Part shown: positions 13,042-20,646 of the stretch, piece by piece
Position numbering within the stretch: position 1 is the first letter of the stretch
How the letters are laid out: each line of letters opens with the position of its first letter
From: a virus
Length of the DNA: 37,942 nt
Virus record (IMG/VR): IMGVR_UViG_3300018481_000004
Coordinates: 64,001 to 101,942 of that record
Strand: one strand, 5' to 3'
Position numbers and translations under genes: made by a program
Notes under the pieces: model-generated
Told to the model about the DNA's origin: nothing
Databases searched by the model: none
What the model saw: only the letters and a program-made list of their open reading frames with translations

Positions 13042-13334
13042 ACTACACAGACGGCAAACCCTCGATCCACGGATTGCGTAACAGCATGTCGCAAGGGATG
13101 TTCGCAGACCTGCACGCCTTTGCCCTCGGTTTGTGCAAGGGTGATGCCTTGGAAGTTGAGCGCGTTGCGCTCGACGCGGGAGGCTACGCAAAGGGCAGCG
13201 GGAGATACTTCGACGTCCAACCGGGGGAACGGATCTACCGGATCAGTCACTATCGAGGGGCGTTGTACCTCTGCTGCAAAGCGACGGCACCCCAGATCAA
13301 AAGGGCGCTCGGGTGCACAGCGCCTGCAATCTGA
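13038..13334 (+). CDS. Small hypothetical protein
   Basis: 98 residues; translationally coupled to the preceding gene. Mixed composition with FADLHAFALGLCKGDALEVE and ERIYRISHYRGALYLCCK segments. A basic C-terminal end. No family recognised. Confidence 0.6.
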   Translation: MNYTDGKPSIHGLRNSMSQGMFADLHAFALGLCKGDALEVERVALDAGGYAKGSGRYFDVQPGERIYRISHYRGALYLCCKATAPQIKRALGCTAPAI

Positions 13335-13348
13335 AACTGAGTTTGAAT

Positions 13349-13380
13349 GCGCCTGAAGTGGCGCGCGTCGAAAGGGTGTC
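13349..13380 (+). promoter_or_regulatory. Hairpin leader, second type
   Basis: GCGCC-TGAAGT-GGCGC (13349-13364) followed by GCGTCGAAAGGGTGTC and the ATG at 13381. The GTCGAAAGG ribosome-site block after a hairpin recurs at 17675-17714. It follows the AAACTGAGTTTGAA motif (13335-13347). Confidence 0.55.
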
Positions 13381-13761
13381 ATGAAAAAAGCTGACGATAC
13401 GGCGATCGAGATACGGGTCACGGTCTCCGAGCAAGACCTCGCGGATACGCTTGTCACTGCGGGCGAGTCCGGGAGCGGCTACTGGGCTCGCACAGAGCTG
13501 AGCTTCGTCGAGGCGCTTACCCACAAAGCGGGCGTCGAGGTCTTCGACGCGGAGAATCCCAAGGTAAGTTTCGGCACGCTCACGCGCGAGAAGCTTCTCA
13601 AGGCGCCTGCTCGCATGGTGGAGCTGTGCCGGGCCTCCCGCGGCGAGTTCAAGGGGCTACAGGAAGCGCTCGGCGAGCTGCTCTGCGGCGATACACTCGA
13701 CGGCCCGCAGGCCGATCTAGTCGTGCAGGTTGCGCTTTTTGGAGAAGTGAAGTTCGGCTAG
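13381..13761 (+). CDS. Hypothetical protein
   Basis: 126 residues. N-terminal strand IEIRVTVSEQDLADTLVTAG, a central ARTELSFVEALTHKAGVEVF segment and a helical C-terminal half. No motif recognised. Preceded by the second-type hairpin leader; its end runs into a 30-bp tandem repeat. Confidence 0.6.
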   Translation: MKKADDTAIEIRVTVSEQDLADTLVTAGESGSGYWARTELSFVEALTHKAGVEVFDAENPKVSFGTLTREKLLKAPARMVELCRASRGEFKGLQEALGELLCGDTLDGPQADLVVQVALFGEVKFG

Positions 13762-13817
13762 TGTCAGAAGGGACGGGCCTCGCTCGTCTAGTGTCAGAAG
13801 GGACGGGCCTCGCCCGT
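13758..13817. repeat. Two tandem copies of a 30-bp unit
   Basis: CTAGTGTCAGAAGGGACGGG starts each unit (13758-13787 and 13788-13817); they differ at one position near the end (GCTCGT against GCCCGT). The first copy begins in the last codon of the preceding gene. Probably a recent slippage duplication of an intergenic spacer. Confidence 0.8.
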
Positions 13818-13880
13818 CCAGCCTATTCGAAAGCGCGCACAGTGCCCTCGGCTGAGCGCTCTTTCGGGAGGGCTGCAGTA

Positions 13881-14540
13881 ATGGCCAAGTCGAAGTACGA
13901 GGATATGAGTTCCGCCGATAAATCGGCGTTCCTGCACGCGCGCGTGCGTGAGATCGCCGCGGCGATCGGGGACAGTGCGCTGCTCAAGGGCTTTGTCTAT
14001 GACACGGTCAAGGGTCGTCGCGAGGACGGGCGTATCGACACGTGGGCGTATCTCACGCACACGGACGGGCGCTCGCTGTGCTTCCAGCTTGACGTGTACA
14101 GGTCCCGGCTTGTGATCGACGACTCGATCCGCTGGTACGACTCCAAGCGCAATGAATCGATCACGCCGCGGCGTGACCTCCCGAAGACGGTGATCACGGT
14201 CGACCCTGAGCGAGCCGCAGACAAGATCGTGCGCGAGATCGAGCGCCGGGTGATGCCCGCGTTCGCGGTGCGCTGGGCGTACTTGCAAGAACAACTGCAG
14301 AGCGGCGAAGACGAGACCTCGGCGCAGAACCACGCGCTAAGCGTGCTCAAGGCTGCCGGCTTCGACGTGCGTTCGCAGAATACGCAGCGCGGCCACTACG
14401 GCTACTTTCACAGCCACGGCGGTCAGTTTGAGATCGCCTACGGCGGCAAGGTGCGGATCAAGCTCGACATCTCCCTTGCGCCGGACAAAGCGGCGGCGCT
14501 GATGCGCGCGATCGCGCCCCTGCTCAAGGGTGAGGAGTAA
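13881..14540 (+). CDS. Hypothetical protein
   Basis: 219 residues. N-terminal half basic and alpha/beta (RVREIAAAIGDSALLKGFVY; RSLCFQLDVYRSRLVIDD), the C-terminal half has GYFHSHGGQFEIAYGGKVRI and a helical end. Upstream, AGCGC/GCGCT (13832-13860) encloses a structured region with TTCGA before it, and TCGGGAGGG precedes the ATG, so it may have a leader of the array type. A longer open frame upstream is repeat sequence and not used. Confidence 0.6.
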   Translation: MAKSKYEDMSSADKSAFLHARVREIAAAIGDSALLKGFVYDTVKGRREDGRIDTWAYLTHTDGRSLCFQLDVYRSRLVIDDSIRWYDSKRNESITPRRDLPKTVITVDPERAADKIVREIERRVMPAFAVRWAYLQEQLQSGEDETSAQNHALSVLKAAGFDVRSQNTQRGHYGYFHSHGGQFEIAYGGKVRIKLDISLAPDKAAALMRAIAPLLKGEE

Positions 14541-14543
14541 CCC

Positions 14544-14777
14544 GTGGATCGCCAACAGACGATCGACGAGATCGCGGCACAACTGCGCGAAGCTTTAGCG
14601 TGGAGTTGTCGCTCACGAAGGAGTGCCTTTTACGCCGGCCGAGCTGTAGGACTTGCGACGCAGTTGGCGCAGACGCAGCTGACAGGCCCGACTATGCTCC
14701 GCGCCTGCACGCTCTGCACGGCAGTCAACCGCGAAGTAGAGCGACGTATCGTCGCTGCACCCGAGAGTGAGGAGTAA
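14544..14777 (+). CDS. Small helical hypothetical protein
   Basis: 77 residues from a GTG start 3 bases after the previous stop, with GTGAGGAGTAA as ribosome site inside the upstream coding end. Helical (TIDEIAAQLREALAWSCRSR; AVGLATQLAQTQLTGP), with Cys-x2-Cys (ACTLCTAVNREVERRIV). No family recognised. Confidence 0.55.
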   Translation: MDRQQTIDEIAAQLREALAWSCRSRRSAFYAGRAVGLATQLAQTQLTGPTMLRACTLCTAVNREVERRIVAAPESEE

Positions 14778-14780
14778 GTC

Positions 14781-15335
14781 ATGACCACGTTTGCAAACTT
14801 CGCTGATGGTTTCGCGGGCACCTTCGAGTGCACGCTTGAGGGGCTTCGTGTGGAGGCGCCGAAGCGTCGCGCGCCCGATGCCAAGCCCTGGCACCACTTC
14901 CTCTGGACCGTGACGCTCACCTACCGGGGGCGGACCTTCATGACGGCCTACCGCACGGGTTTGGGCAACGGCACGCGCCGGGGCCGCCCCATGGAAGCGC
15001 CGAGAGAGGGCGAGCAACGGGTCCCGATGACTCTCGAGCTGGCGCGCGCGCTCAAGCCCTACGGAAGGCTCACCGTGAGCGATACGGAAGGCTTCGTGCT
15101 GCTCTCTCGCCCACCGTTGGGCGACGTGCTCATGTCGCTGGGGCTCGACGCACACAGCGGGGAGCACATGCTGTTCGAAGACTTCGCGAACGAGTTTGGA
15201 CTCGACACGGATAGCCGGGAGGCTGAGCGCACCTGGCGCGTCTGCCAAGAGACGCGCGGGCAGCTTCGGAAGCTGTTCGGCGCCGACTTCGATACGTTCG
15301 ACACGCTTGTCGAAGAAGAGGACGACCATGGCTAA
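14781..15335 (+). CDS. Hypothetical protein
   Basis: 184 residues. N-terminal beta-type half (GTFECTLEGLRVEAPKRRAP; FLWTVTLTYRGRTFMTAYRT), C-terminal acidic helical half (EHMLFEDFANEFGLDTDSRE; QLRKLFGADFDTF). The layout resembles phage proteins that regulate or accompany replication, but without a motif this stays a guess. Ends with an 8-base overlap with the next gene. Confidence 0.6.
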   Translation: MTTFANFADGFAGTFECTLEGLRVEAPKRRAPDAKPWHHFLWTVTLTYRGRTFMTAYRTGLGNGTRRGRPMEAPREGEQRVPMTLELARALKPYGRLTVSDTEGFVLLSRPPLGDVLMSLGLDAHSGEHMLFEDFANEFGLDTDSREAERTWRVCQETRGQLRKLFGADFDTFDTLVEEEDDHG

Positions 15336-15594
15336 AAAACCTAAAGGCGCACTGACCGAGAGTCAACGCGCTGAAATTCTCGAAACGGCATTCAGCGAAG
15401 CAGAGGACATCGCCGACATCGTTCGGGATGCTCTGAGCGACGTCGAGTGTGCCGGCACGGTTGAGACCACGTCTGACTGGACTGACAACCTTGCCGAAGC
15501 CGAGGACAAGCTCAAGCGCGCACTAAGGGCTATCGCGGATGCACGAGACACTGTGCGTGCGCAGATCCTAGAGCTAGGTCGCAGCGATGACTAA
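15328..15594 (+). CDS. Small acidic coiled-coil protein
   Basis: 88 residues. Long helix-forming region from residue 10 (ESQRAEILETAFSEAEDIAD; NLAEAEDKLKRALRAIADAR) with a basic N-terminus (AKKPKG). Probable helical bundle or coiled coil. Overlaps both neighbours by 8 bases. Confidence 0.6.
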   Translation: MAKKPKGALTESQRAEILETAFSEAEDIADIVRDALSDVECAGTVETTSDWTDNLAEAEDKLKRALRAIADARDTVRAQILELGRSDD

Positions 15595-15778
15595 GCCAGT
15601 GTGCGGCGCGCGCTTCAAGCGCTTCGTGCTGGACGGCGACTGGATTCCCGGTCCCGGCACCTTGATCGAACACGTACACGCCTACCCGCGCGCCTGTCGC
15701 GCGTGTCGCGAGGTGTACTGGGCGAGCAAGTATCTCCCGATGCACCTGAACTGCAAGGGCAGAGCTAAGGATTTTTAG
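15587..15778 (+). CDS. Small zinc-binding-like protein
   Basis: 63 residues with Cys-x2-Cys (ACRACREVYW), a His pair (EHVHAYPR) before it and His/Cys (MHLNCKG) near the end. The order H-x-H, C-x2-C, H-x2-C could hold a single zinc. Overlaps the previous gene; followed directly by the next. No family recognised. Confidence 0.6.
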   Translation: MTKPVCGARFKRFVLDGDWIPGPGTLIEHVHAYPRACRACREVYWASKYLPMHLNCKGRAKDF

Positions 15779-15780
15779 CC

Positions 15781-16065
15781 ATGTTGCCGAACGTCGAACA
15801 ATACCTCCGCAAAGTGACGACAGACCTAGCCGAGCGCGTAGGCGTCAATCCCGATCGTGTCCGACTGAGCTACGAGCTTTTGGGAGGGGAGTGGGGTTGG
15901 CACGTGTCCATCAACTACCTGTGCAAGCCCAAACGCGTACGCAAGCCTTTCAACTACGCGGCACGCGGATACGCTCCGACTTTGCCCGAGGCAATCGTAG
16001 ACGCGATCGAGGTCTACGAGAGCGCGGACGATCGAGTGGTAACGGCGGAGGTTTCCGGTGACTGA
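15781..16065 (+). CDS. Small hypothetical protein
   Basis: 94 residues, N-terminal helix (NVEQYLRKVTTDLAERVGVN) then strands (DRVRLSYELLGGEWGWHVSI) and a basic segment (CKPKRVRKPFNYAARG). It ends with the same codons (EVSGD) as the following gene because the two genes share a 19-base junction sequence. Function unknown. Confidence 0.6.
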   Translation: MLPNVEQYLRKVTTDLAERVGVNPDRVRLSYELLGGEWGWHVSINYLCKPKRVRKPFNYAARGYAPTLPEAIVDAIEVYESADDRVVTAEVSGD

Positions 16066-16498
16066 CGAACGCGTAATCCTGTTTGCGTGGCGCGGCTTCT
16101 GGATGCCTGACGGGCCGGACAACGGTCGCGCCTGCGTGTTCTCGAGCGAAGAGAGCGCACTCGCGTGGGCACGAGAGGCGTACGTTCCGGAGTGCTTCGA
16201 TCCGAAGAACTTCCGATATTTGCCCATACCCTCGTGGGGCGATCCGACCGAACAAGAGCCGCTCGCGCCTCTGAACCTGCGCGAAGCGCTCACTTATCGG
16301 TTTGACCTCTACGAATGCGCAGGCGGCCCTTGCGAAGACAGCTTCCAGGTTCGCGGACGCCAGCAGGCACGAGACTATTTCCACAACCTTGACGCGTTCC
16401 ACGAGCCCGGCAAGATGCGCATCTTTGTCGTGGAATCGCACGATTCCTGGCGCGAGATCGAACACGCTGAACTGCTGCAAGAGGTTTCCGGTGACTGA
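16058..16498 (+). CDS. Hypothetical protein
   Basis: 146 residues from GTG 16058, overlapping the previous stop. Alpha/beta appearance: ERVILFAWRGFWMPDGPD, ESALAWAREAYVPECF, KMRIFVVESHDSWREIE. No motif recognised. The junctions at both its ends carry the same 19-base sequence (16048-16066, 16481-16499). Confidence 0.6.
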   Translation: MTDERVILFAWRGFWMPDGPDNGRACVFSSEESALAWAREAYVPECFDPKNFRYLPIPSWGDPTEQEPLAPLNLREALTYRFDLYECAGGPCEDSFQVRGRQQARDYFHNLDAFHEPGKMRIFVVESHDSWREIEHAELLQEVSGD

Positions 16499-16991
16499 CC
16501 TACTGTACACGAGCGACGCGACGCTTGACTGGCTCGTAGAGGGCGTGATCGAGCGCAACCACCACTATGCCGAGACCGGCGAAGACATCGACAAGGCAGA
16601 GCTCGTAGAGCGCGGCGACGGCAAGGCCAACGCTGAGCTCCGGGTGCTCTGGATCAAGTTCGAGACCGCGCTCCGGAGCGCACTCTATGACTGGGCGTCG
16701 GCGCACGCCCGGTATCGCCCGGAGGGCTACGCCTCGGCGGAGGCGTGGGTCGAGGCCATGGTGGGCGAGGATGCGGCCTATGCCGTGTTCATGACCCTCA
16801 ACGGAGAGGGCGTCGGGATTTGGGACGGCCGTTGGGAGCACCTGTTCGACGAGCGCAACGGCTCGGTTGCCGTCGACACGTTGGGTGACTATCTCGAGGA
16901 ACGTCTCGGCGAGTACGCGGACAACTCCGGAGGCGGATCGCTCAATGAAGCGATGGAAAACTGCACGTACCTGGCGAATCAGGATGAGTGA
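16491..16991 (+). CDS. Acidic hypothetical protein
   Basis: 166 residues from GTG 16491 inside the repeated junction. Strongly acidic and largely helical (LDWLVEGVIERNHHYAETGE; VDTLGDYLEERLGEYADNSG). Acidic phage proteins of this size can be DNA mimics, but nothing specific supports that here. Another large open frame on the opposite strand (17555-16500) covers it and is not used. Confidence 0.6.
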   Translation: MTDLLYTSDATLDWLVEGVIERNHHYAETGEDIDKAELVERGDGKANAELRVLWIKFETALRSALYDWASAHARYRPEGYASAEAWVEAMVGEDAAYAVFMTLNGEGVGIWDGRWEHLFDERNGSVAVDTLGDYLEERLGEYADNSGGGSLNEAMENCTYLANQDE

Positions 16992-17018
16992 GCGGCGCAG
17001 TGCCGCAGAGGAGAGACC

Positions 17019-17222
17019 ATGATTAGAATGACAGTAGGCCAGAAGCCGCCCGTGGACGCGACGGTGTACCTGTTTCAAGGTGTGGGAGACGGGAGGCGGA
17101 CAGTCGAGTTCTTCGCAGCCAAGGACAACCCTGACTGGGTCTGCGAACAGACAGCCAACGGGTTTTGGTACGGATACAAGACCGAAGCTGAGCTCGACGC
17201 TGCGATCGCTGAGCACGACTAG
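17019..17222 (+). CDS. Small hypothetical protein
   Basis: 67 residues. Beta-rich: DATVYLFQGVGDGRRTVEFF, GFWYGYKTEAELDAAIAE. GGAGAG lies before the ATG. No family recognised. Confidence 0.6.
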   Translation: MIRMTVGQKPPVDATVYLFQGVGDGRRTVEFFAAKDNPDWVCEQTANGFWYGYKTEAELDAAIAEHD

Positions 17223-17284
17223 CGCCGACAGGGATTCCGATTCGATGCCTTCGGGCGATACAGGCCGGCAACGCTGCCAAGAGC

Positions 17285-17355
17285 CCTCGGAACGGACGGG
17301 CGCGCAAGCGCTCGCAATGAAGTTTCCGTTCGAGGTCTCTCGGGAGGGTTGCAGT
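17285..17355 (+). promoter_or_regulatory. Structured leader upstream of 17356
   Basis: Stem CCTC plus GAACGGA (17285-17288, 17290-17296; one bulged G) with TCCGTTC plus GAGG (17325-17335), then TCTCTCGGGAGGG and TTGCAGT before the ATG. The TCGGGAGGG-x-TGCAGTA block is shared with the leader at 13861-13880. Confidence 0.6.
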
Positions 17356-17604
17356 ATGACCACCAAGAACAAGCCCAGTGTAGTGACCGGCGTCGGCGAC
17401 AAACACGCGCGCCCCGGTGAGCGCATCGTCGAGGTCTCCTTTCCCAACGGCCTCGGCGGGCTCATCTCGCTTTCGCAGGATGCGGACGGCCAGTGCAAGG
17501 TCGAGCTGTACCGCTTCGACGCGGCCGTGAAGATCACCGTGCCTGAACTGGACACCTGCGACCGATGCGGGGCATGGCCGCACGGCGAGGGCAGTTGCGG
17601 CTAG
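17356..17604 (+). CDS. Small hypothetical protein with CDRC knuckle
   Basis: 82 residues. Beta-type N-terminal part (GERIVEVSFPNGLGGLISLS; GQCKVELYRFDAAVKITVPE) and a C-terminal LDTCDRCGAWPHGEGSCG that looks like half a zinc ribbon (Cys-x2-Cys ... His ... Cys). Start fixed by GGGAGGG. Confidence 0.6.
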   Translation: MTTKNKPSVVTGVGDKHARPGERIVEVSFPNGLGGLISLSQDADGQCKVELYRFDAAVKITVPELDTCDRCGAWPHGEGSCG

Positions 17605-17674
17605 GTTTTCGCGCCCGAGCTGAAGTCAAAACTCGGCGATATCACATCTCATTTTCAGTGTTGGCGTACAGGGG

Positions 17675-17714
17675 GATGCCTGAAGAGTATCAGGCATCGT
17701 CGAAAGGCCGAGCC
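17675..17714 (+). promoter_or_regulatory. Hairpin leader, second type
   Basis: GATGCCTGA-AGAGTA-TCAGGCATC (17675-17698), a perfect 9-bp stem, followed by GTCGAAAGGCCGAGCC and the ATG at 17715. Same order as the leader at 13349-13380 with a different stem sequence. Confidence 0.65.
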
Positions 17715-18041
17715 ATGCTCAGAATCCTGCAGGTCGAGGTCGCCAGACTTCGGCTGGAAAACGCCGCATTGAGGGCAGAGAAGGCAGAACTCGAGGCAGA
17801 AAACCTCGAGCTGCAACGCCGGAACGAAAAGCTGGAGGGCGCAGCGGCCGACCCGACGCCCCTTCAGAAGTACATCGCACGGCTCGTCGAGGCCATCGAG
17901 CATTCGCTTGGCGCAGAGCGCGCAGACGAACCGCTCGGGACCTACGCGATCCGTCGCGCGCTCGATGACGTGCATGACGCGATGGTCATGCCGAAGAAGG
18001 TACGCGCGCAGAAACAGCGCGCAGCAGGGAGTCACACGTGA
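17715..18041 (+). CDS. Leucine-zipper-like coiled-coil protein
   Basis: 108 residues from ATG 17715, chosen because the earlier ATG (17676) is inside the leader hairpin. Residues ~3-45 form a heptad coiled coil (LRLENAALRAEKAELEAENL, ELQRRNEKLEG), then a second helical region (LQKYIARLVEAIEHSLGAER) and a basic tail (KKVRAQKQRAAGSHT). Probably a dimer. The stop overlaps the next start. Confidence 0.7.
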   Translation: MLRILQVEVARLRLENAALRAEKAELEAENLELQRRNEKLEGAAADPTPLQKYIARLVEAIEHSLGAERADEPLGTYAIRRALDDVHDAMVMPKKVRAQKQRAAGSHT

Positions 18042-18493
18042 AAAAAGTCAATCGCCCACGCACCAAGCACAAGAGTTTCGCCACGATGATGTTCCGCGCC
18101 GCGGGGGACGACTGGTTCATCTGCGCGCACAACCCCAACAACAAGCAAGCGGCCTATTTTCTGGCGGAACCCACCTACGGCACGGGCGCCGACAAAGAAA
18201 AGATGATCGGCTACTTCGTGAGCGGGCTCGAACGCGCGGGCGAGAGCGAGTTCCGGATGCGCGGGTTGCCGCGCAAGTTCAAGGACGTCGAGACCGCCGC
18301 CGAATGGCTCGAGGAAGCGCTCGAGGACTACGCGGGCGACGAGTTCAAGGGCGGGGAGGGTGTCTCCGAGCTCAAGGCCGTCACGCCGCCCGAGGCGTTC
18401 GTCGAGGCCGTCAAGCCCAGCGCGAAGCGTCCGCGTGCGAAGGAAGGCAGAAACCCGCTCGAGGACATCCTTGACGGGGCGGGCGTCGCATGA
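18038..18493 (+). CDS. Hypothetical protein
   Basis: 151 residues from GTG 18038 (overlapping TGA). Alpha/beta N-terminal part (FATMMFRAAGDDWFICAHNP; AAYFLAEPTYGTGADKEKMI), then an acidic helix (VETAAEWLEEALEDYAGDEF) and a basic Pro-rich tail (KPSAKRPRAKEGRNP). Coupled to both neighbours. Function unknown. Confidence 0.6.
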   Translation: MKKVNRPRTKHKSFATMMFRAAGDDWFICAHNPNNKQAAYFLAEPTYGTGADKEKMIGYFVSGLERAGESEFRMRGLPRKFKDVETAAEWLEEALEDYAGDEFKGGEGVSELKAVTPPEAFVEAVKPSAKRPRAKEGRNPLEDILDGAGVA

Positions 18494-18987
18494 CCCGCCG
18501 CTGGCTCTTGTACCTGCTCTCGCTGCCTCCAAGCCTGCCCGGCTTTGTCGTCTTGGGGGTGCTCGTGCTCTGCCGCTTAGCCCGCGTGCGGCGCACACGG
18601 GGGGTCGACGTCCGGGGCAAGTTCTGCGTGTCGGGCGTGCCGGGGGGCTGGCTCGAACGACACTGGCACTACTCGACGACGTTCGGGCCGCACGCGCTTC
18701 TGTTGCACCCGAGGGCGAGCGAGGCGGTGCTCGTGCACGAGCTTGTGCACACGCGCCAGGCAGAGGGCGTCAGCATCGCCTGGGGCCTCGCCGCGCTTGC
18801 AAGCTGGTCTTGGCGGATGGCCGCGCTCTGGCCCGCGTGCTGGGCGTGTGCGTACGCCGGCTGCTCGATCGCGGCCTGGCTTGCCGGCCGCCCCGGCTAC
18901 CTCGGCAACACGTTCGAGGACCACGCCTACGCGGTCGAGCGTGAGCGCCGTCAACAGTCGGACGCAAGCCGAGGCGTCTATGGATGA
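18490..18987 (+). CDS. Membrane protein with HExxH zinc-peptidase motif
   Basis: 165 residues. Transmembrane segment near 5-27 and a second hydrophobic region near 97-130 (WGLAALASWSWRMAALWPAC, ACAYAGCSIAAWLA). HELVH at 83-87 followed by TRQAE gives the zinc-binding HExxH-x-x-Q pattern seen in small bacterial membrane gluzincin-like proteins (HE-x-VH-x-RQ), and NTFEDHAYAVER near the C-terminus has the spacing and Asn-x-Phe-Glu of the usual third-ligand region. Activity is not assured: such domains can be non-catalytic. Its stop overlaps the next start. Confidence 0.7.
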   Translation: MTRRWLLYLLSLPPSLPGFVVLGVLVLCRLARVRRTRGVDVRGKFCVSGVPGGWLERHWHYSTTFGPHALLLHPRASEAVLVHELVHTRQAEGVSIAWGLAALASWSWRMAALWPACWACAYAGCSIAAWLAGRPGYLGNTFEDHAYAVERERRQQSDASRGVYG

Positions 18988-19663
18988 GGTTGACCGGAGG
19001 CGCCTCAGAGCACTGGCCAAGAGCTTCACGTTCTCGGTGTGGCGGCATTTCACGGAGGAGGGGGACGTGACCGACAAGATTGCAGAAGCGCGCCAGTTTG
19101 CCGAGCGCATGACCGATGAAGACGACGAAGCGATGCATCACTTGCGCGCCGTGTTGCACGTGCTCGACGGGGCACTCGCAGACAATCTCGCGTGGGGAGC
19201 CCGCGCCGAGCGCGATGAATCCGAGACGGTCAACGAGCGCATCCGGCAGCTCGGCGACCGCACACGCACCCAGGTCATGGTCGAAGAGCTCCGCACCGAG
19301 CTGATCCGCGAGAAGGCGAATGTCGGCCGCTGGATCGCTTCCTCGGCGCGAGCGCACGCCACCATCCGGGCGCTCGAGACGATGTTCGAGGGGCTGCTCG
19401 AGGCCAAAAAGATCGACTTGAGCCTACATCGCGCGCTCATCACCATCGCGCAGCGCCCCCTGGCGGACGACGAGACGATGACCCACGAGCGCGCCGCCGC
19501 ATACGCGCTCGTCGAGCGTGACCTGAAGGTGCGCAAGATCAGGCGCGTGAACATCAGCGAGCACGTCTGCACGGCGGAGCGCCTGCATGACGGCATGGTC
19601 GAGCGCACGCCCTCCACGTCGCTCTTGGCGACCGTCGATGTCATGGGGATGCCCGATGTCTAG
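18980..19663 (+). CDS. Helical hypothetical protein
   Basis: 227 residues, almost wholly helical (DRRRLRALAKSFTFSVWRHF; QVMVEELRTELIREKANVGR; HATIRALETMFEGLLEAKKI). The N-terminal 90 residues are acidic. The heptad spacing near 100-170 suggests a coiled coil. Its stop overlaps the cupin start. No family recognised. Confidence 0.6.
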   Translation: MDEVDRRRLRALAKSFTFSVWRHFTEEGDVTDKIAEARQFAERMTDEDDEAMHHLRAVLHVLDGALADNLAWGARAERDESETVNERIRQLGDRTRTQVMVEELRTELIREKANVGRWIASSARAHATIRALETMFEGLLEAKKIDLSLHRALITIAQRPLADDETMTHERAAAYALVERDLKVRKIRRVNISEHVCTAERLHDGMVERTPSTSLLATVDVMGMPDV

Positions 19664-20216
19664 CTCTGGGCAAGAGCACATCGATCGCTCTGTGATCGAG
19701 AGGCACTACGCCTTTCTGAAGCGCCTGAGTGAGCAGCCGCTATCGTGGTTGGAGCGCGTGTGTTGGAAAGCTGCGCGCAGCGCTCGCTTCGACGTCCGCA
19801 TCATCTGGGGCCACGACGGCACGCCGTACCTGTTGCGCGTGTACCTTCTCGGCCGGCGCGGCGATGAAACCGCCAAACGCACCTTCAAGCCGCACGCGTT
19901 CCTGCACTACTTTTTTCGATCGGATGCAGACTCCGCGCTGCACAACCACCCGTGGGACGACGCACTGAGCTTCGTGTTGACGAAGGGCTACCTCGATCAC
20001 CGCCTCAATCCGCGCACGGAAAAAGTCGAACAGCGCTACGTGCGGCCGGGGCGCTTCAACCGCATCGGCCAGAGCGACTTTCATCGCGTGCAGTTGATCG
20101 ACGGCCCTTGCTGGACCTTGTTTTTGCCAGGCAAGCGCACGCAGCCCTCCAATGGCTACGACTGGGGCTTTCTCGAGGGCGGCAAGTACACAGCGTGGAA
20201 GGAGTTTCGGCCATGA
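19656..20216 (+). CDS. Cupin-fold protein
   Basis: 186 residues. Helical N-terminus (SVIERHYAFLKRLSEQPLSW) and then a double-stranded beta-helix: HNHPW at 96-100 with ALSFVLTKGYLDHRLNP after it (metal-binding cupin motif 1), and FHRVQL with His143 (motif 2), ending with WTLFLPGKRTQPSNGYDWGF. This H-x-H-PW ... HRV ... WTL ... WGF pattern matches a cupin family that I know from phage genomes, whose substrate is unknown. Metal binding by the three histidines is likely. Overlaps both neighbours. Confidence 0.75.
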   Translation: MSSSGQEHIDRSVIERHYAFLKRLSEQPLSWLERVCWKAARSARFDVRIIWGHDGTPYLLRVYLLGRRGDETAKRTFKPHAFLHYFFRSDADSALHNHPWDDALSFVLTKGYLDHRLNPRTEKVEQRYVRPGRFNRIGQSDFHRVQLIDGPCWTLFLPGKRTQPSNGYDWGFLEGGKYTAWKEFRP

Positions 20217-20386
20217 AGGTTCGTCGGCTGTTCGACGGGACCAATGATCCACTCGATTCAGTGGTGCTTGCAGTGCTGATGTTGATCGTGATGGCTGCTC
20301 TCGCCTGGCTTGTGCACTGGCTCTTTGTCGTCGAGCCAGGGCATCCAGAGCTAGCTCCACATCCAGCCGTTGTAGGGAGCCTATGA
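20213..20386 (+). CDS. Small single-pass membrane protein
   Basis: 57 residues: short basic N-terminus (KVRRLFDG), one hydrophobic segment (SVVLAVLMLIVMAALAWLVH) and a Pro-rich end. Start and stop overlap neighbouring genes (ATGA). Function unknown. Confidence 0.6.
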   Translation: MKVRRLFDGTNDPLDSVVLAVLMLIVMAALAWLVHWLFVVEPGHPELAPHPAVVGSL

Positions 20387-20640
20387 ACATGCAGAAGATG
20401 CGTTCGACCCACACGGTCTGGATCCTCGGCGCTTTCGACCATCGCTGGCATCGCATCGTGCGCCTCGAGACCGAGCCGATTGCAAAGGGCTGGCTCGCAT
20501 GCATCCGCGGCTCCGTGATGGAGGTCGACGCGGTGCTCTTGGTTCGGGATGCCCGACACGTGCTGAAGGATCTCATTCAGACAGACATTTGCCCCAAGTG
20601 CGCCAAGGAAGGGGGACTCGATGCCAAGTTCTTTATGTGA
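20383..20640 (+). CDS. Small hypothetical protein with CPKC motif
   Basis: 85 residues. Beta-type N-terminal portion (HTVWILGAFDHRWHRIVRLE), then VLLVRDARHVLKDLIQTD and a CPKC knuckle (TDICPKCAKEGGL) near the end; only one cysteine pair is present, so any zinc site would need His residues or a dimer. Confidence 0.6.
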   Translation: MNMQKMRSTHTVWILGAFDHRWHRIVRLETEPIAKGWLACIRGSVMEVDAVLLVRDARHVLKDLIQTDICPKCAKEGGLDAKFFM

Positions 20641-20646
20641 TCACCC

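Noticed and set aside
16500-17555. A 351-residue minus-strand frame
   Set aside because: Shadow of high-GC plus-strand genes; no ribosome site or motif, and the plus-strand genes are tightly coupled.
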